DNA of 21,869 bases from Gnetum montanum (GCA_015680685.1 MNCI01025588.1:184202-206070); one strand, 5' to 3'; numbered from the stretch's first letter, positions 9,491 to 18,780 are shown. Notes: generated by a model not told the origin, from the sequence alone. Program-made: numbers and translations.

Positions 9491-10639
9491 TTTATCCAAT
9501 CCATGACTATCTCTGTGAGCATGACAGTCTGCATGTTTGTGTTCAAAAATGGTAGAAGCTTGTCTTTTGTAAGAGAATTTGTGGTAGGAGAAGTTGGTCT
9601 TGATGAAGCTCTAATTCTACGAGCCTTCTTTGGGCTTGTTCTAAAGAAAGGATGTTTCTTCGATTGTCCCTTAGTATTGATGGTATGATCCTTTGTTTGT
9701 ATGTTCATTGCCCTTGCATCTTTCCTCTATTACAGTTGTGATGGTAGCTCCCCTTGCATAGTAGATGTTGGCATTGGTGGTAAAGGATGAGTTGGATTTG
9801 ATGAATCAACTACTTGTGGATGCATGTTTGAGTTGGGATCTATCCTTGGTGGCGTTAGTTTGTGGTACTTTGTTGGATAGTACTATGGAGTTTGTGTAGT
9901 TGCATTCATTGGTGAGATTGGATGTTAGATGTAGTATCTATAAGGAATTAGGCTATCAATATGTATATTGTTGGCATGCCACTAGTGGCATGGTTCACAA
10001 TTGGGGCTATTGCCACTATTAATAATATGGCTATGGTGGAGCTCTACTAGGATAGTATGTTGGCTAGAAGTTCTACCTATAGCTACCTTGGGGATAAGGT
10101 AACCTTTTAGGCATTTGTCTCTTGAAAAATTTAGGATTAAGTGCATATGCCCTTTTTTTGTGCAAATCTTTCATTACTAGACAACATCCCTTGGGATATT
10201 CATACTAACACATGATACATCCTTCCTCATTGGTGGAGTTGGTATCTGAACATTCAAACAATATAGCCACTTTACCTTTTCATCCAACATCTTTCTTTTT
10301 TTCTTGTCTTTACATTTTCCAAAGGTTTGCTTTGCTCCCTCTTCCATAATCTTTAAAGTTATTGTACATCTTTTATTGACTGAGTCCCACATCTTTGCTA
10401 GTTATGCTACTACATCAGTGATAGATTTTTGAATCGTAGCATTTCTTTCTGGATTGCATGATCCAAGGTTTCTTCCTCTTGCGTATCACACACTTGTGCA
10501 TCTCTCTTTCTCATTGATGGATCACAGTTATACTCCTTAGCTGATTCTCTTTTTCTTATCTCACCTTCATTCTTTGCCACTTGATCAATTAACCTCTGGA
10601 TGTGATGGATAGATCTTAGATTACTTGCCTTGGGTCTCC

Positions 10640-11118
10640 CTAGTTTTGTTTCACAATCCATCTACAATGTGCCTTAGTTATTCCTTTTGTGAGAATCCAT
10701 GGCTTGTGCATTTGTGTAGTAGTGAGTAGTATCTACTTACTGCCACATCAAGGGTTTCACGATTCCCTTATTTTCATCCTTGGATTTTTTTTCTTAAGTT
10801 AGACACTTGTGACTAGGTCTGATACCTATCATTGAATATCTCTAGCATGGTACTCCATTTTCTAATTAATTTAGGTTCAAGTAATTGGTACAAGCTCTTT
10901 GCCTCTTTCACAAGTGTTCTTGGGAATAACTTCAACTTCTGCCAGTCACTTACAATGTTTTGTAGGGCACAAGGATCATGGAAATCTTGGAGATGGTGTT
11001 GTGGATTAGCATGAAAACCACCTTCAAATCTTGGCATGTTGATCATATTAAGTTGTTTGATATGACTATCCCTCACATGCCTGGTTGGAATGTGTACAAA
11101 TTCTTGTATGTTATTCAT
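10640..11118 (-). other. Retrotransposon Gag (capsid) domain
   Basis: Residues about 310-468 of the gag frame. It reads PRFEGGFHANPQHHLQDF, then LKLFPRTLVKEAKSL, LIRKWSTMLEIFNDRY and, after a frameshift near 10790, LHKCTSHGFSQKE. This is the usual order of the plant gypsy Gag domain (LFP.SL...AK.W, W..L...F...Y, LL..CP.HG). The family match is by motif recognition only. Confidence 0.8.
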
Positions 11119-11129
11119 GCTTCAAGTTA

Positions 11130-11345
11130 CCATTAAGGGTTCATCATCTCGATTGGGTTTGTGCTCTTGATTGTAGTAGTGCCCCCTTCTGTGCTCATCC
11201 ATTTCATGATCTCTTTGATCCTTGCATCTTCTTTGTTCATACTCTTCATCTTTCGAATCAAAATGTCATGAATGATGGTCATGATAGTCATGGCGATCAT
11301 GAGTTCTCCTCTCTTCCCTATCATAGTCCTTATACCTTCACCTCC
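11130..11345 (-). other. Charged Arg/Asp/His-rich linker in Gag
   Basis: In the gag frame this stretch reads YKDYDREERRTHDRHDYHDH and continues with alternating acidic and basic residues (DQRDHEMDEHRRG). The same frame is read upstream and downstream, so it is a real part of the protein. Its composition resembles mixed-charge RD/RS-type domains and could bind RNA or drive condensation; that role is inference. Confidence 0.6.
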
Positions 11346-12162
11346 TACTATTAGAGTCTTTTAATGATCATGAGGATGCAGATGAGGTAGTAGGAGAATG
11401 ATGCTAGCTTGTCCTCCTGTAATGACTCTAATGTTCTTCTTTTTGAGACCTAGTAAGAACTCTTTTCCTTGATTCTTGCTTGTGCCTTGAGTCTTTTGCC
11501 TCATTACTAAGCATCTTTGCTAATTTGGAGTGTGATTTATTCTTGACAAGTTCATCTAGTCAAATGATAGGTGTTTGTGACTGGAACTCATGCTTATGGT
11601 GGAGTTGTTTAACAATGAACACATCTCCATCAAGCTCCTCCAAGATAACAATAGAATTGACTATCTGTACTTTGTCTTGTCCATGTCTCACTTTCATAGC
11701 ATGGTCTTTCCTTAACTGCTCATCAGTAGGTTCATATGGTTGGGTCATGTATTTGGTTTCATTGTACCCTCCAATTGCTTCACTTAGTTCCATCTCCTTA
11801 AGAGCAGTTTGGAGCATAATGGGTGTTAAACATTTCGGTGATAGAACAATGTTTCCTTGTAGATATCTCCACTTGAGTTGCCTATCCTGATGAAAGATGA
11901 ATGTGAAGTTAGGATAGTAAGGATCACGATGAGCATGTGAGATCCTTGTTTGCATTGGCATTCTCCAGTCTTCTTCTTCTTTGATTCTATCACTACTTCT
12001 CTATGGTTCCTTGGTAGGTGATGTGGTATTCTTGTTTGAATCCATGTTATATATTTTTTAGATGTTTATTTTAAGTGTGCTTTTCCTAGAATTATAAGGT
12101 TTGACTTTGTGTTCCAAGTACAATGAACTTGTGAAATCAATTATTAAGCATACATTGACTTG

Positions 12163-12180
12163 TCCTCAGCAACAGTGCTA
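12163..12180 (-). other. Primer-binding site, tRNA-Asp type (decayed)
   Basis: The minus strand reads TAGCACTGTTGCTGAGGA one base after the 5' LTR. The classical plant Ty3/gypsy site complementary to tRNA-Asp is TGGCGCCGTTGCCGGGGA. Thirteen of 18 bases agree and all five differences are C-to-T or G-to-A, as expected from deamination. This fixes the orientation and the LTR end. Confidence 0.82.
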
Positions 12181-12181
12181 A

Positions 12182-13063
12182 TGATGAGCAGTGGAGTAAT
12201 CCAACATCCAACCATATAAGATATGAGTGTTCATGCGTAGCCTAATTGTGATCCGTTGATGAGGAAATGTGAATATGCTAATAATTGGTTAAAGTTCAGG
12301 ATCATTATCTTTCCATGTGGAGCTAGTATATTGGATGCTTATGGTTTAGCTCTCAGTGAGGTACATGATAAGTTGATGTTGGTGGGCCATAACTCCTAGC
12401 TATGATGGTAAGTGTGAAAATGATTCTAAGTCTATAGAAAAATGTAAGTGAATTTACTCTAGCCTAGAGAAATGAGTATTCATTCCTGGCTTACCATACA
12501 TGCCTTGGGATCATGTAACCATTACTAGGATTACCAAGTAAGTTCACTACTGAGCGAATCAAGTGAAACCACTACTGGGTTACCAAACGATCACACTTAA
12601 ATGCTCAAAACTATGTACTCATTATGCTTTACTAATGAAAAAGGAAATTAAAGTACTTAGAAATGTAACTAATTAAACTAAGAAAAAAATAAGAATTATG
12701 TTAAGTAAAATGGTAAAGCTAATTGGATGTTGCAATGATGGAAAGTAATCTCGATCTTTATTTCTGTTATGAATTGTGCCCAAGTACACTTCACTTGAAT
12801 AAAGATTCTAGACAGCTACTCAACACCATACTATTGACATTAACTTTATCACTAAGCTATGAAAATAAATTGCAAGAGCTTTGGTAAGGGTGAAGTGAAA
12901 ATGTTGTTTCAATAGTGCACCTAAGTGTCATCTTTATAAGCAAGCATGTGCCCACGATATTAGATATTTGATGTTGTAGCTTGTGCCCTAATATCAGGTA
13001 CATGATATTGTGGCTCTGATATCAAATACCTGATATCATAGCTAGCAAAAATTCACTTTATCA
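12182..13063 (-). repeat. 5' LTR of the main element (882 bp)
   Basis: A direct repeat of 3861-4730 in the same orientation; on the minus strand it is the promoter LTR. TATAAAG lies at 12932-12938, downstream of decayed GATATC motifs (12953-13040). It ends in CA at 12183-12182 on the minus strand, one base before the primer-binding site. Differences from the other LTR are dominated by C/T and G/A changes. Confidence 0.87.
12932..12938 (-). promoter_or_regulatory. TATA box in the 5' LTR
   Basis: TATAAAG on the minus strand. It is the probable promoter of the full-length element RNA, which would run leftward through the primer site and gag. It is one substitution away from TATAAATA in the sister LTR. 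Confidence 0.55.
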
Positions 13064-13068
13064 TCTAA
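13064..13068. repeat. Target-site duplication, right copy (TCTAA)
   Basis: TCTAA directly after the CA end of the right LTR, matching 3856-3860. The exact match shows that the two LTRs belong to one insertion and that both ends are intact. Confidence 0.85.
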
Positions 13069-13137
13069 CTTTTTAAAAATATTATTATTAATTTTTAGGT
13101 TTCAACATTCCCCTTCTAAATATTATTATTTAAAAAG

Positions 13138-13298
13138 CAAACAATTAGGTGTTATGCTAGTGGTAAGACTCTTGATTTGAAAACTCCAAGACATTGGTTT
13201 AATTATGATGGGTAATGCTAAGTTATAAAGTTCTAATTAGACTATATACCTTAGGGTGCACCTATATCACAATTATTCTAGGGTTCCAACACCTCCCA
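13138..13298 (+). mobile_element. tRNA-derived SINE-like unit
   Basis: About 160 bp with a tRNA-like start: GCTAGTGGTAAGACTCTTG (A-box-like) and, 20 bp later, TTGGTTTAATTAT (B-box-like, decayed from GGTTCAATTCC). It is flanked by 17-bp near-identical repeats at 13121-13137 and 13299-13315 (TATTATTATTYAAAAAG, one mismatch). A second copy of the 3' part (GTTTCAACATTCCCC against GTTCCAACACCTCCC) lies just upstream at about 13098-13113, so this may be a dimer or two neighbouring insertions. The TATT-rich part of the flank could be the tail rather than a true target duplication. Confidence 0.45.
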
Positions 13299-13319
13299 TA
13301 TTATTATTCAAAAAGTTTC

Positions 13320-14889
13320 TCTTAGTAAAAATATCAATAAAAGTGTGATTTGCCTTCTTCCTAAGAATGAAGATCTTTAACATACTGATAATTGAAGGCT
13401 TATTATTCTTATTAATAACACTTATAAAATTTTAGCTAAATGCATGGCTTGCATGTGTTGTATCCATTGTGGCTTTTTTCTCCTAAGTTAAAGTTTTGGG
13501 CACATTCTATTACTTCTTAGCTTAGAGCCATCTTTAGCAGTTTAGATTCGACATCTTGTATCATTTGCAATATCATTTTTGGTTCTTCATCTATATTCTT
13601 CATTTTCAACATCTAGCATCAATTCCTACATCAAGTTTGACTTCAACTTTTTAATAGAATGGATTTTCAATGTGCATCATTTTTGCTTGTGAAGATCTAA
13701 CTTTTGATGTTTGATGTCATTTTTTACAATAATCATCTACATGTTGATTCTCCTATATAGAACCTTCTAGAAGATTCTATGGGATCCAATGCATTGTTTC
13801 TTCATGATCTATGAGACATTTTCAACCTATAAATAAGAGGATACCCCTAAATAGAAAAGGATTAACATTTGTGTAGCTTTTTGAGTATTGATCTTTTGCT
13901 TGCTATTAACTTTGGAAATCTCTCCAAAAGTATAGTTTCTTTATAGAACAATTGCTTTCCTACTAGAGTTATTAGCTCCTCTAATTTCTCTTTATTTCCT
14001 CACTAAAGTAATTTATATCCCCTTTATGATATTCTCTTGACACATGGAGAATCATTTAGAATCAGGTCAATACACCAATCTAATTCAACTTATTTTTCCC
14101 ATCAGCTACAAAATCTGCAATGTTCTTGTTATATTTGCATCATGTACATGCATCAAAAAGAGAATGAGGTAACAAAGCTCCTCACCTAAAGTCTCTAATC
14201 CCTAGTCCACTTCTCATGATCTCTACAAGAGGTTCTAGAATTTTTTTCCTTATAATCTTGATATTGCTTATTTTAGTTTTCTTGTTTTTGACATTGTACT
14301 AAATTTGTTTTAAAATACTTTCCTTTCATATCTAGCTTTTAACAAATTAGATCTACTCTTTTTTAATGCTATGTTTCAATCACTTTTGCTATCAACCACA
14401 AACACTTTTTCTCTAATTTGTTCCATGTTGCATACATGTCCTTTGTTTATTTTTGTTTCATTAACTATTCCACACATGCTATTTTTCACATCATACCCAC
14501 TAGCATTTGGCAAAAATGCTTATCTTAGATTGTTAGATTCTTCCAATAATTTGATAGTTCCTTTTTGATTGAAGAAAAATTAATTTCACTAGACCATTTG
14601 GTGGTAATGAGGTTTCCTAGCTTAGTTTCATATTAGATTGTGTCAGATCTTCTACTATGATAATCTTTACCACAACATCTTTCTCATGTTAGAAGGAGGG
14701 CCTCTACAATATTAACATCATTTCTAGGTTTTCCTCTTTATTTATGTTTTTGCATATTTTCTCTTTTTACACTTTCGTTTAGAAGTCAACAATGTGTTGC
14801 ATTGAAACATTGATGTCATGTCAATTATCTATAACATTAATATTCCCTTTGAATATATAATTCTTACCTTTTCTTTTTCAAGTATAAGT
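13320..14889. other. Unassigned stretch around the heat-shock promoter
   Basis: Apart from the promoter block I cannot name anything here. On the minus strand about 14571-14379 reads as a polar 60-codon frame with one stop (IREKVFVVDSKSD), of unknown family. It interrupts the ORF3 relative, whose similarity to the main element stops near 14890, so it is probably one or more insertions. Confidence 0.35.
13760..13835 (+). promoter_or_regulatory. Promoter-like block: four-unit heat-shock element plus TATA box
   Basis: Bases 13760-13777 read GAACCTTCTAGAAGATTC, four perfect alternating GAA/TTC units of a heat-shock element. Fifty bases downstream lies TATAAATA (13828-13835) followed by AGAGG. 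That spacing and order is typical of plant heat-shock promoters and of heat-responsive LTRs. No heat-shock protein ORF follows on the plus strand, so it is more likely the U3 of an unrecognised plus-strand LTR or an orphaned promoter. Confidence 0.55.
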
Positions 14890-15838
14890 TTGTTTATAAG
14901 AAAAGCTGAAGCATTGGTAATAGCTTTGTAAGGTCACAGTTGTTGTTATAGTTACAATAATAGCATCATATTCTGATTCAGATTTCTCCAAGACTTGGAA
15001 GCTACAGAGTTTTCGTATCATGCATGAAAAGAGAATTGTCTTCCAACATTTCTCATTCTCCTTGAATCTCTTCTTGATTTTAAAGAAGATGAGCTAAGGA
15101 AGATTGATAGGAACTTATTTGCTTAGAGCTGCACATGCCCTTATAGAGAAGGTTGTAACCTCACTTACCATCACTATTTAATTGATGTTGTAAGTTTTAA
15201 TCTTAAAGTAGACATGCTCTACTTTGGTGAGGGCACTGTACTCTGTATGGTCTATTCCATAGCACTACTAAGTGAATTCCTTTTTTACCTCTACATATGC
15301 TTGGGTAGAAACTTTGACTAATTTCACTTTGGTGATAGGTAATTCATGGGCTTCAATGATGGCTTCTATAAAGTAGGAGATGGCAATATCCTTAATCCTG
15401 ATAGTTGCATATCCTTCGTGATTATTCTAGAAGAGGTATGTCTTCCAGCACCAACTCTATGAAGGGTCCAAAGTTTATTTCATGAAGAGCTATATTTTGG
15501 ACTTTCTTGCTCCTTACCTTTTCCAAGTAGGCCTCCATGAGATTGACTTCTAGGTTTAACTTGAGTCTTGAGACTTCATCCTACCTAGACTACTTTGTCT
15601 CCATGATGGAATTTGGTAGAAAAATTCCATCTTAGGTTCTCCTCATAAGGGATATGTGGCATGAGTCAATTTGATAGCTTGCTCCTGTTGTTGTGCTTAG
15701 TGTTGTTACTACCCTTTTCCTCTCTTCGGTCTCTTCTCCCTAGTTTAGGATGGCCCACCTATTTGTAGTCCTTGTTTTGATGCAATCTTCATTCACATAA
15801 ATGACCTGGATCAATTGTTTTGATTTCATCTCTTAAGC
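14890..15838 (-). pseudogene. Diverged ORF3 relative (N-terminal part)
   Basis: A decayed homologue of the ORF3 N-terminal domain in the main element. Matching blocks in the same order: ALHEINFGPFIELVLEDI (compare VEMNFGPFVEFTLQEV) near 15440-15480, then after a frameshift IKDIAISYFIEAIIEAHELP, VYFKIKTYNIN, TFSIRACAAL and CMIRKLC (compare YLIRKLC) near 15015. A start at the ATG near 15827 (MKSKQLIQV) is possible. Similarity ends near 14890, before the coiled-coil part. Its position downstream of integrase and spacer (minus strand) shows that ORF3 belongs to a family of elements that also carried pol. Confidence 0.65.
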
Positions 15839-16197
15839 TAAAATACCTTTCGATCATTTTTTTGGTTAGTAATGGCAAAAGATTTAGTTTTTAAGTCTTT
15901 CAAGTGGTTGTATATGTGAAAAATATCTTAAAAATAGACTTTAAGATTAGTTATTTAGGGATATTATTGATATTTTTTTAATGCATAATCTATAGAAATT
16001 TTTTTTGGTATAGTTTGGTATTGATGTCTTAATGAGATAGAGCATATCTCTAGAAGCTTTTAGGTTAAAGAATGGGTTGAATTAGGTACGTAGGGAGGAA
16101 GTTCTAGCTTATGGAATAATTTTTGGGTTTTGAAAATTGCAAAAAATTCCTTCACATTTGAAGAAAAAATGTGAGATTTTGTGCTAAGGGTCATGTG

Positions 16198-16206
16198 TAT
16201 ATATAG
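16198..16206 (-). promoter_or_regulatory. TATA-like element upstream of the ORF3 relative
   Basis: TATATATAG followed by a T run on the plus strand, as at 8149-8157 in the main element, and at a similar distance (about 370 bp) from the ORF3 start. Retention in a strongly diverged copy is the main argument that it matters. Confidence 0.4.
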
Positions 16207-16959
16207 TTTTTTTTAGCTATGTTGATAGGGATGCATCAATGTATCTCACCATGTCAATTGGAATGCATTGACATAGGGATTTTTTTGAGACCTTGGTAAT
16301 GAAACAAGAGCCAAATGAAAGCCAAAAAGAAGTGAAACTAACATAAAAAATATATCATTAGGTTTGTGATCAAGAATTAGAGTGGAAGAAGCTTTTGTTA
16401 AGGTGGTATGAAGAGATATTTCCAAAATCAAAACTAGAACAAAATGAATTAGAACAAAAAAAATGAAAAGTTGGATAATGAAAATTATGAAGATTATCGT
16501 CAAATGAATTGAGGCATCTAGCAATTGGGTCTAAACTAGATGGACAAAGAGCTATGTAAGTGGATCCTCACCAAATTAGACTAATGCTCAAAAATGCCCT
16601 TGCATAACCATATTGTAAAAAGTCTATGGGCATCTTGGAAATTTAATGGTGATCCAAGCTAAACATCATACCTACATAACTATTGCCCATAGGATTGTGT
16701 AGTCTACAAAGAAAAATTATTAAAATGATCATGGTATGTAATAGTAAAGTGAGAAAATGAAATTTAGAAAGGGTTTGTAGAGAAATTGGAGCATGAGAGT
16801 TTGGATCATTATGACATAAGTTCCTTGTAAATTAAGTGATTAAGGTGATTTTTTACTTGTCCATTTAGGTTTCAAACCAAGTCCATACCATTAGCAGTGG
16901 CCTTGAATTATTGGGCTCCTCACTTCCTACAATTGTGACAATATGATAATCACAGTGGA

Positions 16960-17300
16960 TGATCATCACTCCAGAAGAAGAAGAAAAAGGAAAGAAGTAG
17001 CTAGAGATGTGAAGGAAAAAATTTGGGTCTTAGTTAGAGGGGTATCTTTAAGCATGAGTAACATGTCTTTCTAGCCCCATAAATAGTGCTTGTATTCCAA
17101 GATATCTTCAAAGAGAGGATACTTTCTTTTTTGGATTAGAACAGGAGTGATGATACATTTTTTTGGAGAGTTATAAGACTTAACAAATTTCTTTGAGATG
17201 ATATCCTTTTCCATTTCCACTTGGACCTTCCCTTGTTCATTACATAATAAGATGACAAGTTATTTTTAGTTTTAATGTAAGAGAACCATAATGGCATCAT
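16960..17300 (-). pseudogene. Coding-like fragment of unknown family
   Basis: On the minus strand one frame reads protein-like for about 100 codons with few stops: LVILLCNEQGKVQVEMEKD, then KKCIITPVLIQKRKYPLF and EDILEYKHYLWG. Composition and the Gln-type stops resemble the other decayed frames here. I do not recognise a family. It could be a further ORF of the integrase-bearing element or a separate insertion in its spacer. Confidence 0.35.
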
Positions 17301-17829
17301 GAGATAGATCTCATATCAAGATGGATGGAATGGATGGATGTTGAGGGCTCATTGCATTTTACCATTGTATAATTAACAACTTATTAATAAAGAGCATAAT
17401 CCAAAAGGCAAAGTTGACTTGCACATACAAATAACAATCCTGACAACTGCATTTAGTAATTATCAATAGCCACAATAGTAAAAAAAATTAAATTGAACAT
17501 TATAAAAAGGAAATTAATAGAAAGTGACGAAAATGAGAAGGAAAAATAAAAGAAAAGAAAAGAAAATAAAAATGAAAAATTTATGAAAAATGGTGTAAAA
17601 CAAAAAGATTAAAACTTCTATTCTCTTTAAGATGTTAAGTTAGATGGTTATATCCCCCATGACTAGGTTGAAAGAAGGAGATTTTGAAAATAAAGTAAAC
17701 TTGTTCTTGCATTGAGGTGCCATGGTTATTATTGGTTACTTGGAATTCTTTATAGAGTTTCACTTATTGGATGTTGACTAGCATTTTCTTTTGAAGGATA
17801 ATTAGGTGGTAGATTATCATAGCCTTGGA

Positions 17830-18780
17830 AGGAAAAGTTGAATGTACAATGTATGGTTCTTCCTACACTATTTAGAACTTAGATCATTGAGGCACATGCA
17901 TGAGGTTCTAATAGAGAATCTTATCTATTGGTTGAAATGCAACTTTCCTTATTTGGGCATCATGTTATTGTTTATGGTATGCTTTATGCACTTCATTCAT
18001 CATCAAAGTTATCCTTCAATTCTCATCTAGTACATTAAGCACTATTAATCTTTCCTTCTATGCCAAGTCAATGTTTAGGTTAAGGTCACATGTAATTATG
18101 AGGGTATGGAGTTTAGTTTGAATTGGAATTTTGGGTAACTTCCTATACACTAGCTCACAGGGAGAGTAGCCTATAGGGAGTTTTCATGTTGAGCAATAGG
18201 TTCATAGGGCATTATTGAGTTTAATGCTTCAATATTTTCTATACCTACTAATGGTTCTTATTAGAATTCTTATGATCTACCTGTTAGTGATTGTAGCTTG
18301 ATCATTTGCTTGGGGGTAAGAAGGTATTGTTAGTTTATATTTTACCCCCAAGCGTTGCATCAACTTTCAAAATGTAGCACTAGTGAAATGGGTTCCATTG
18401 TTAGAAATTAGTATCCTAGGTATACCAACCATACTTACCACCTATTATTGAAAGAATTAGGTTGTAGTGGAAGAAGTATAGTTAGTGGCGACTATAGCTC
18501 TGGCCCATTTGATATAATAGTCAATAGCAAAAATAATGTATAACTTTCCATTGGACATTGGAGTGATGGGTCCCATGAAATTGATTCTCCAAAGATAAAA
18601 AGGCTTTAATGAGAATCGAAAACTTAGAAGTGGGGGATGAATAAGTTCTCCAAATCGTAAGCAACACCTATTACACAAAACACAAGAATTATGTGCTTTT
18701 TCAACTTGGGTACTCAACACTTGGAGGGTAGATTCCTTGCACACCTCCAAACTTTATTTCTTTCAAAATGTGATTTAGAG
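17830..18780 (-). pseudogene. int: Ty3/gypsy integrase, Athila/Tat type, decayed
   Basis: Zinc-finger remnant with CVLCNRCCLRFG, then the core: FYLWRINFMGPITP, LYIIFAIDYYIKWARAI, GIPRILISNNGTHFTS, LGVKYKLTIPSYPQAN and a C-terminal region IGYSPCELVYRKLPKIPIQT followed by LNLNIDLA and LIVLNVLDEN. This last block corresponds to GMSPYRLVYGKACHLPVE...L..LNEL.E, typical of Athila/Tat integrases. All three catalytic acids are lost: Asp of IDFMG is Asn, Asp of SDNGTHF is Asn, and Glu of GQAE is Thr. At least eight stops are present. The upstream side is cut by the copia-like LTR at about 18771-18780, so RT and RNase H are not in view. Confidence 0.85.

Larger units (their letters stand above)
8850..12045 (-). 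pseudogene. gag-pr: Gag-protease polyprotein, decayed
   Basis: The start is the ATG at 12045, 118 bases after the primer site (MDSNKNTTSP). The open pieces at 11961-11560, 11118-10813, 10392-10177 and 9708-9325 are all in the same frame as this ATG, broken mainly by single stop codons that look like decayed Gln, Arg or Trp codons. Order: an N-terminal region of about 160 residues (RDPYYPNFTFIF, LKEMELSEAIGGYN); a highly charged Arg/Asp/His/Glu linker (11130-11345); the retrotransposon Gag domain (about 11118-10640); a Pro/Tyr/Gln-rich stretch (about 10130-9720); and an aspartic protease (about 9490-9090). A frameshift is visible near the poly-A run at 10787-10795, where the Gag domain moves to another frame, and the frame is regained by about 10392. 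Gag would form the particle shell and the protease would mature it. No CCHC zinc knuckle was found. Non-functional. Confidence 0.82.
3861..13063 (-). mobile_element. Complete decayed Ty3/gypsy-type LTR retrotransposon, apparently lacking RT, RNase H and integrase
   Basis: A 9203-bp element on the minus strand. Two direct LTRs (3861-4730 and 12182-13063) begin TG and end CA, and are flanked by the identical pentamer TCTAA at 3856-3860 and 13064-13068. Minus-strand order: 5' LTR, tRNA-Asp-like primer site, gag from 12045, aspartic protease at about 9490-9090, a non-coding spacer of about 1 kb with a TATA box, a roughly 900-codon third ORF from 7647, a short G-rich polypurine tract and the 3' LTR. 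No trace of reverse transcriptase (YxDD), RNase H or integrase was found in the 7.45-kb interior, and after the protease there is room for only about 400 bp of further coding sequence before the spacer. By eye the LTRs are only about 80-85 % identical, with mostly transition differences, so the insertion is old. Lineage: the primer site and the related copy at 14890-18780 point to Athila/Tat. Confidence 0.88.
15840..17660 (-). other. Spacer between integrase and the ORF3 relative
   Basis: It has the same order as 7648-8657 in the main element: on the minus strand a G-rich AGTCATGGGGGA motif (about 17654-17665), a long pyrimidine-rich sense tract (about 17500-17600), then TATATATAG at 16198-16206 followed by a leader. 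It is about 800 bp longer than in the main element, and the extra part includes a coding-like piece at 16960-17300. The open frame at 16246-16524 is hydrophobic low-complexity sequence and is not taken as a gene. Confidence 0.5.

Noticed and set aside
10832-11890. Plus-strand frames at 10832-11014, 11085-11354 and 11480-11890, and the minus frame 11133-11324
   Set aside because: Shadows of gag. The gag frame from 12045 reads through these positions with recognisable motifs.
13140-13220. A functional tRNA gene at the A/B-box-like sequence
   Set aside because: The B box is decayed (GGTTTAATT), no cloverleaf with an anticodon stem could be drawn, and the flanking repeats favour a SINE.
13700-14100. 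A heat-shock protein gene downstream of the heat-shock element
   Set aside because: No alpha-crystallin, Hsp70 or Hsp90 motif or sustained plus-strand frame follows the TATA box within the next kilobase.
16246-16524. Minus-strand frame of 92 codons with many Ile/Phe/Leu, like a membrane protein
   Set aside because: AT-rich low-complexity translation in a spacer, with no homologue in the matching spacer of the main element.
17842-18030. Plus-strand frame of 62 codons, and the one at 14371-14568
   Set aside because: The first is antisense to the integrase C-terminal region; the second is AT-rich and opposite a more protein-like minus frame.
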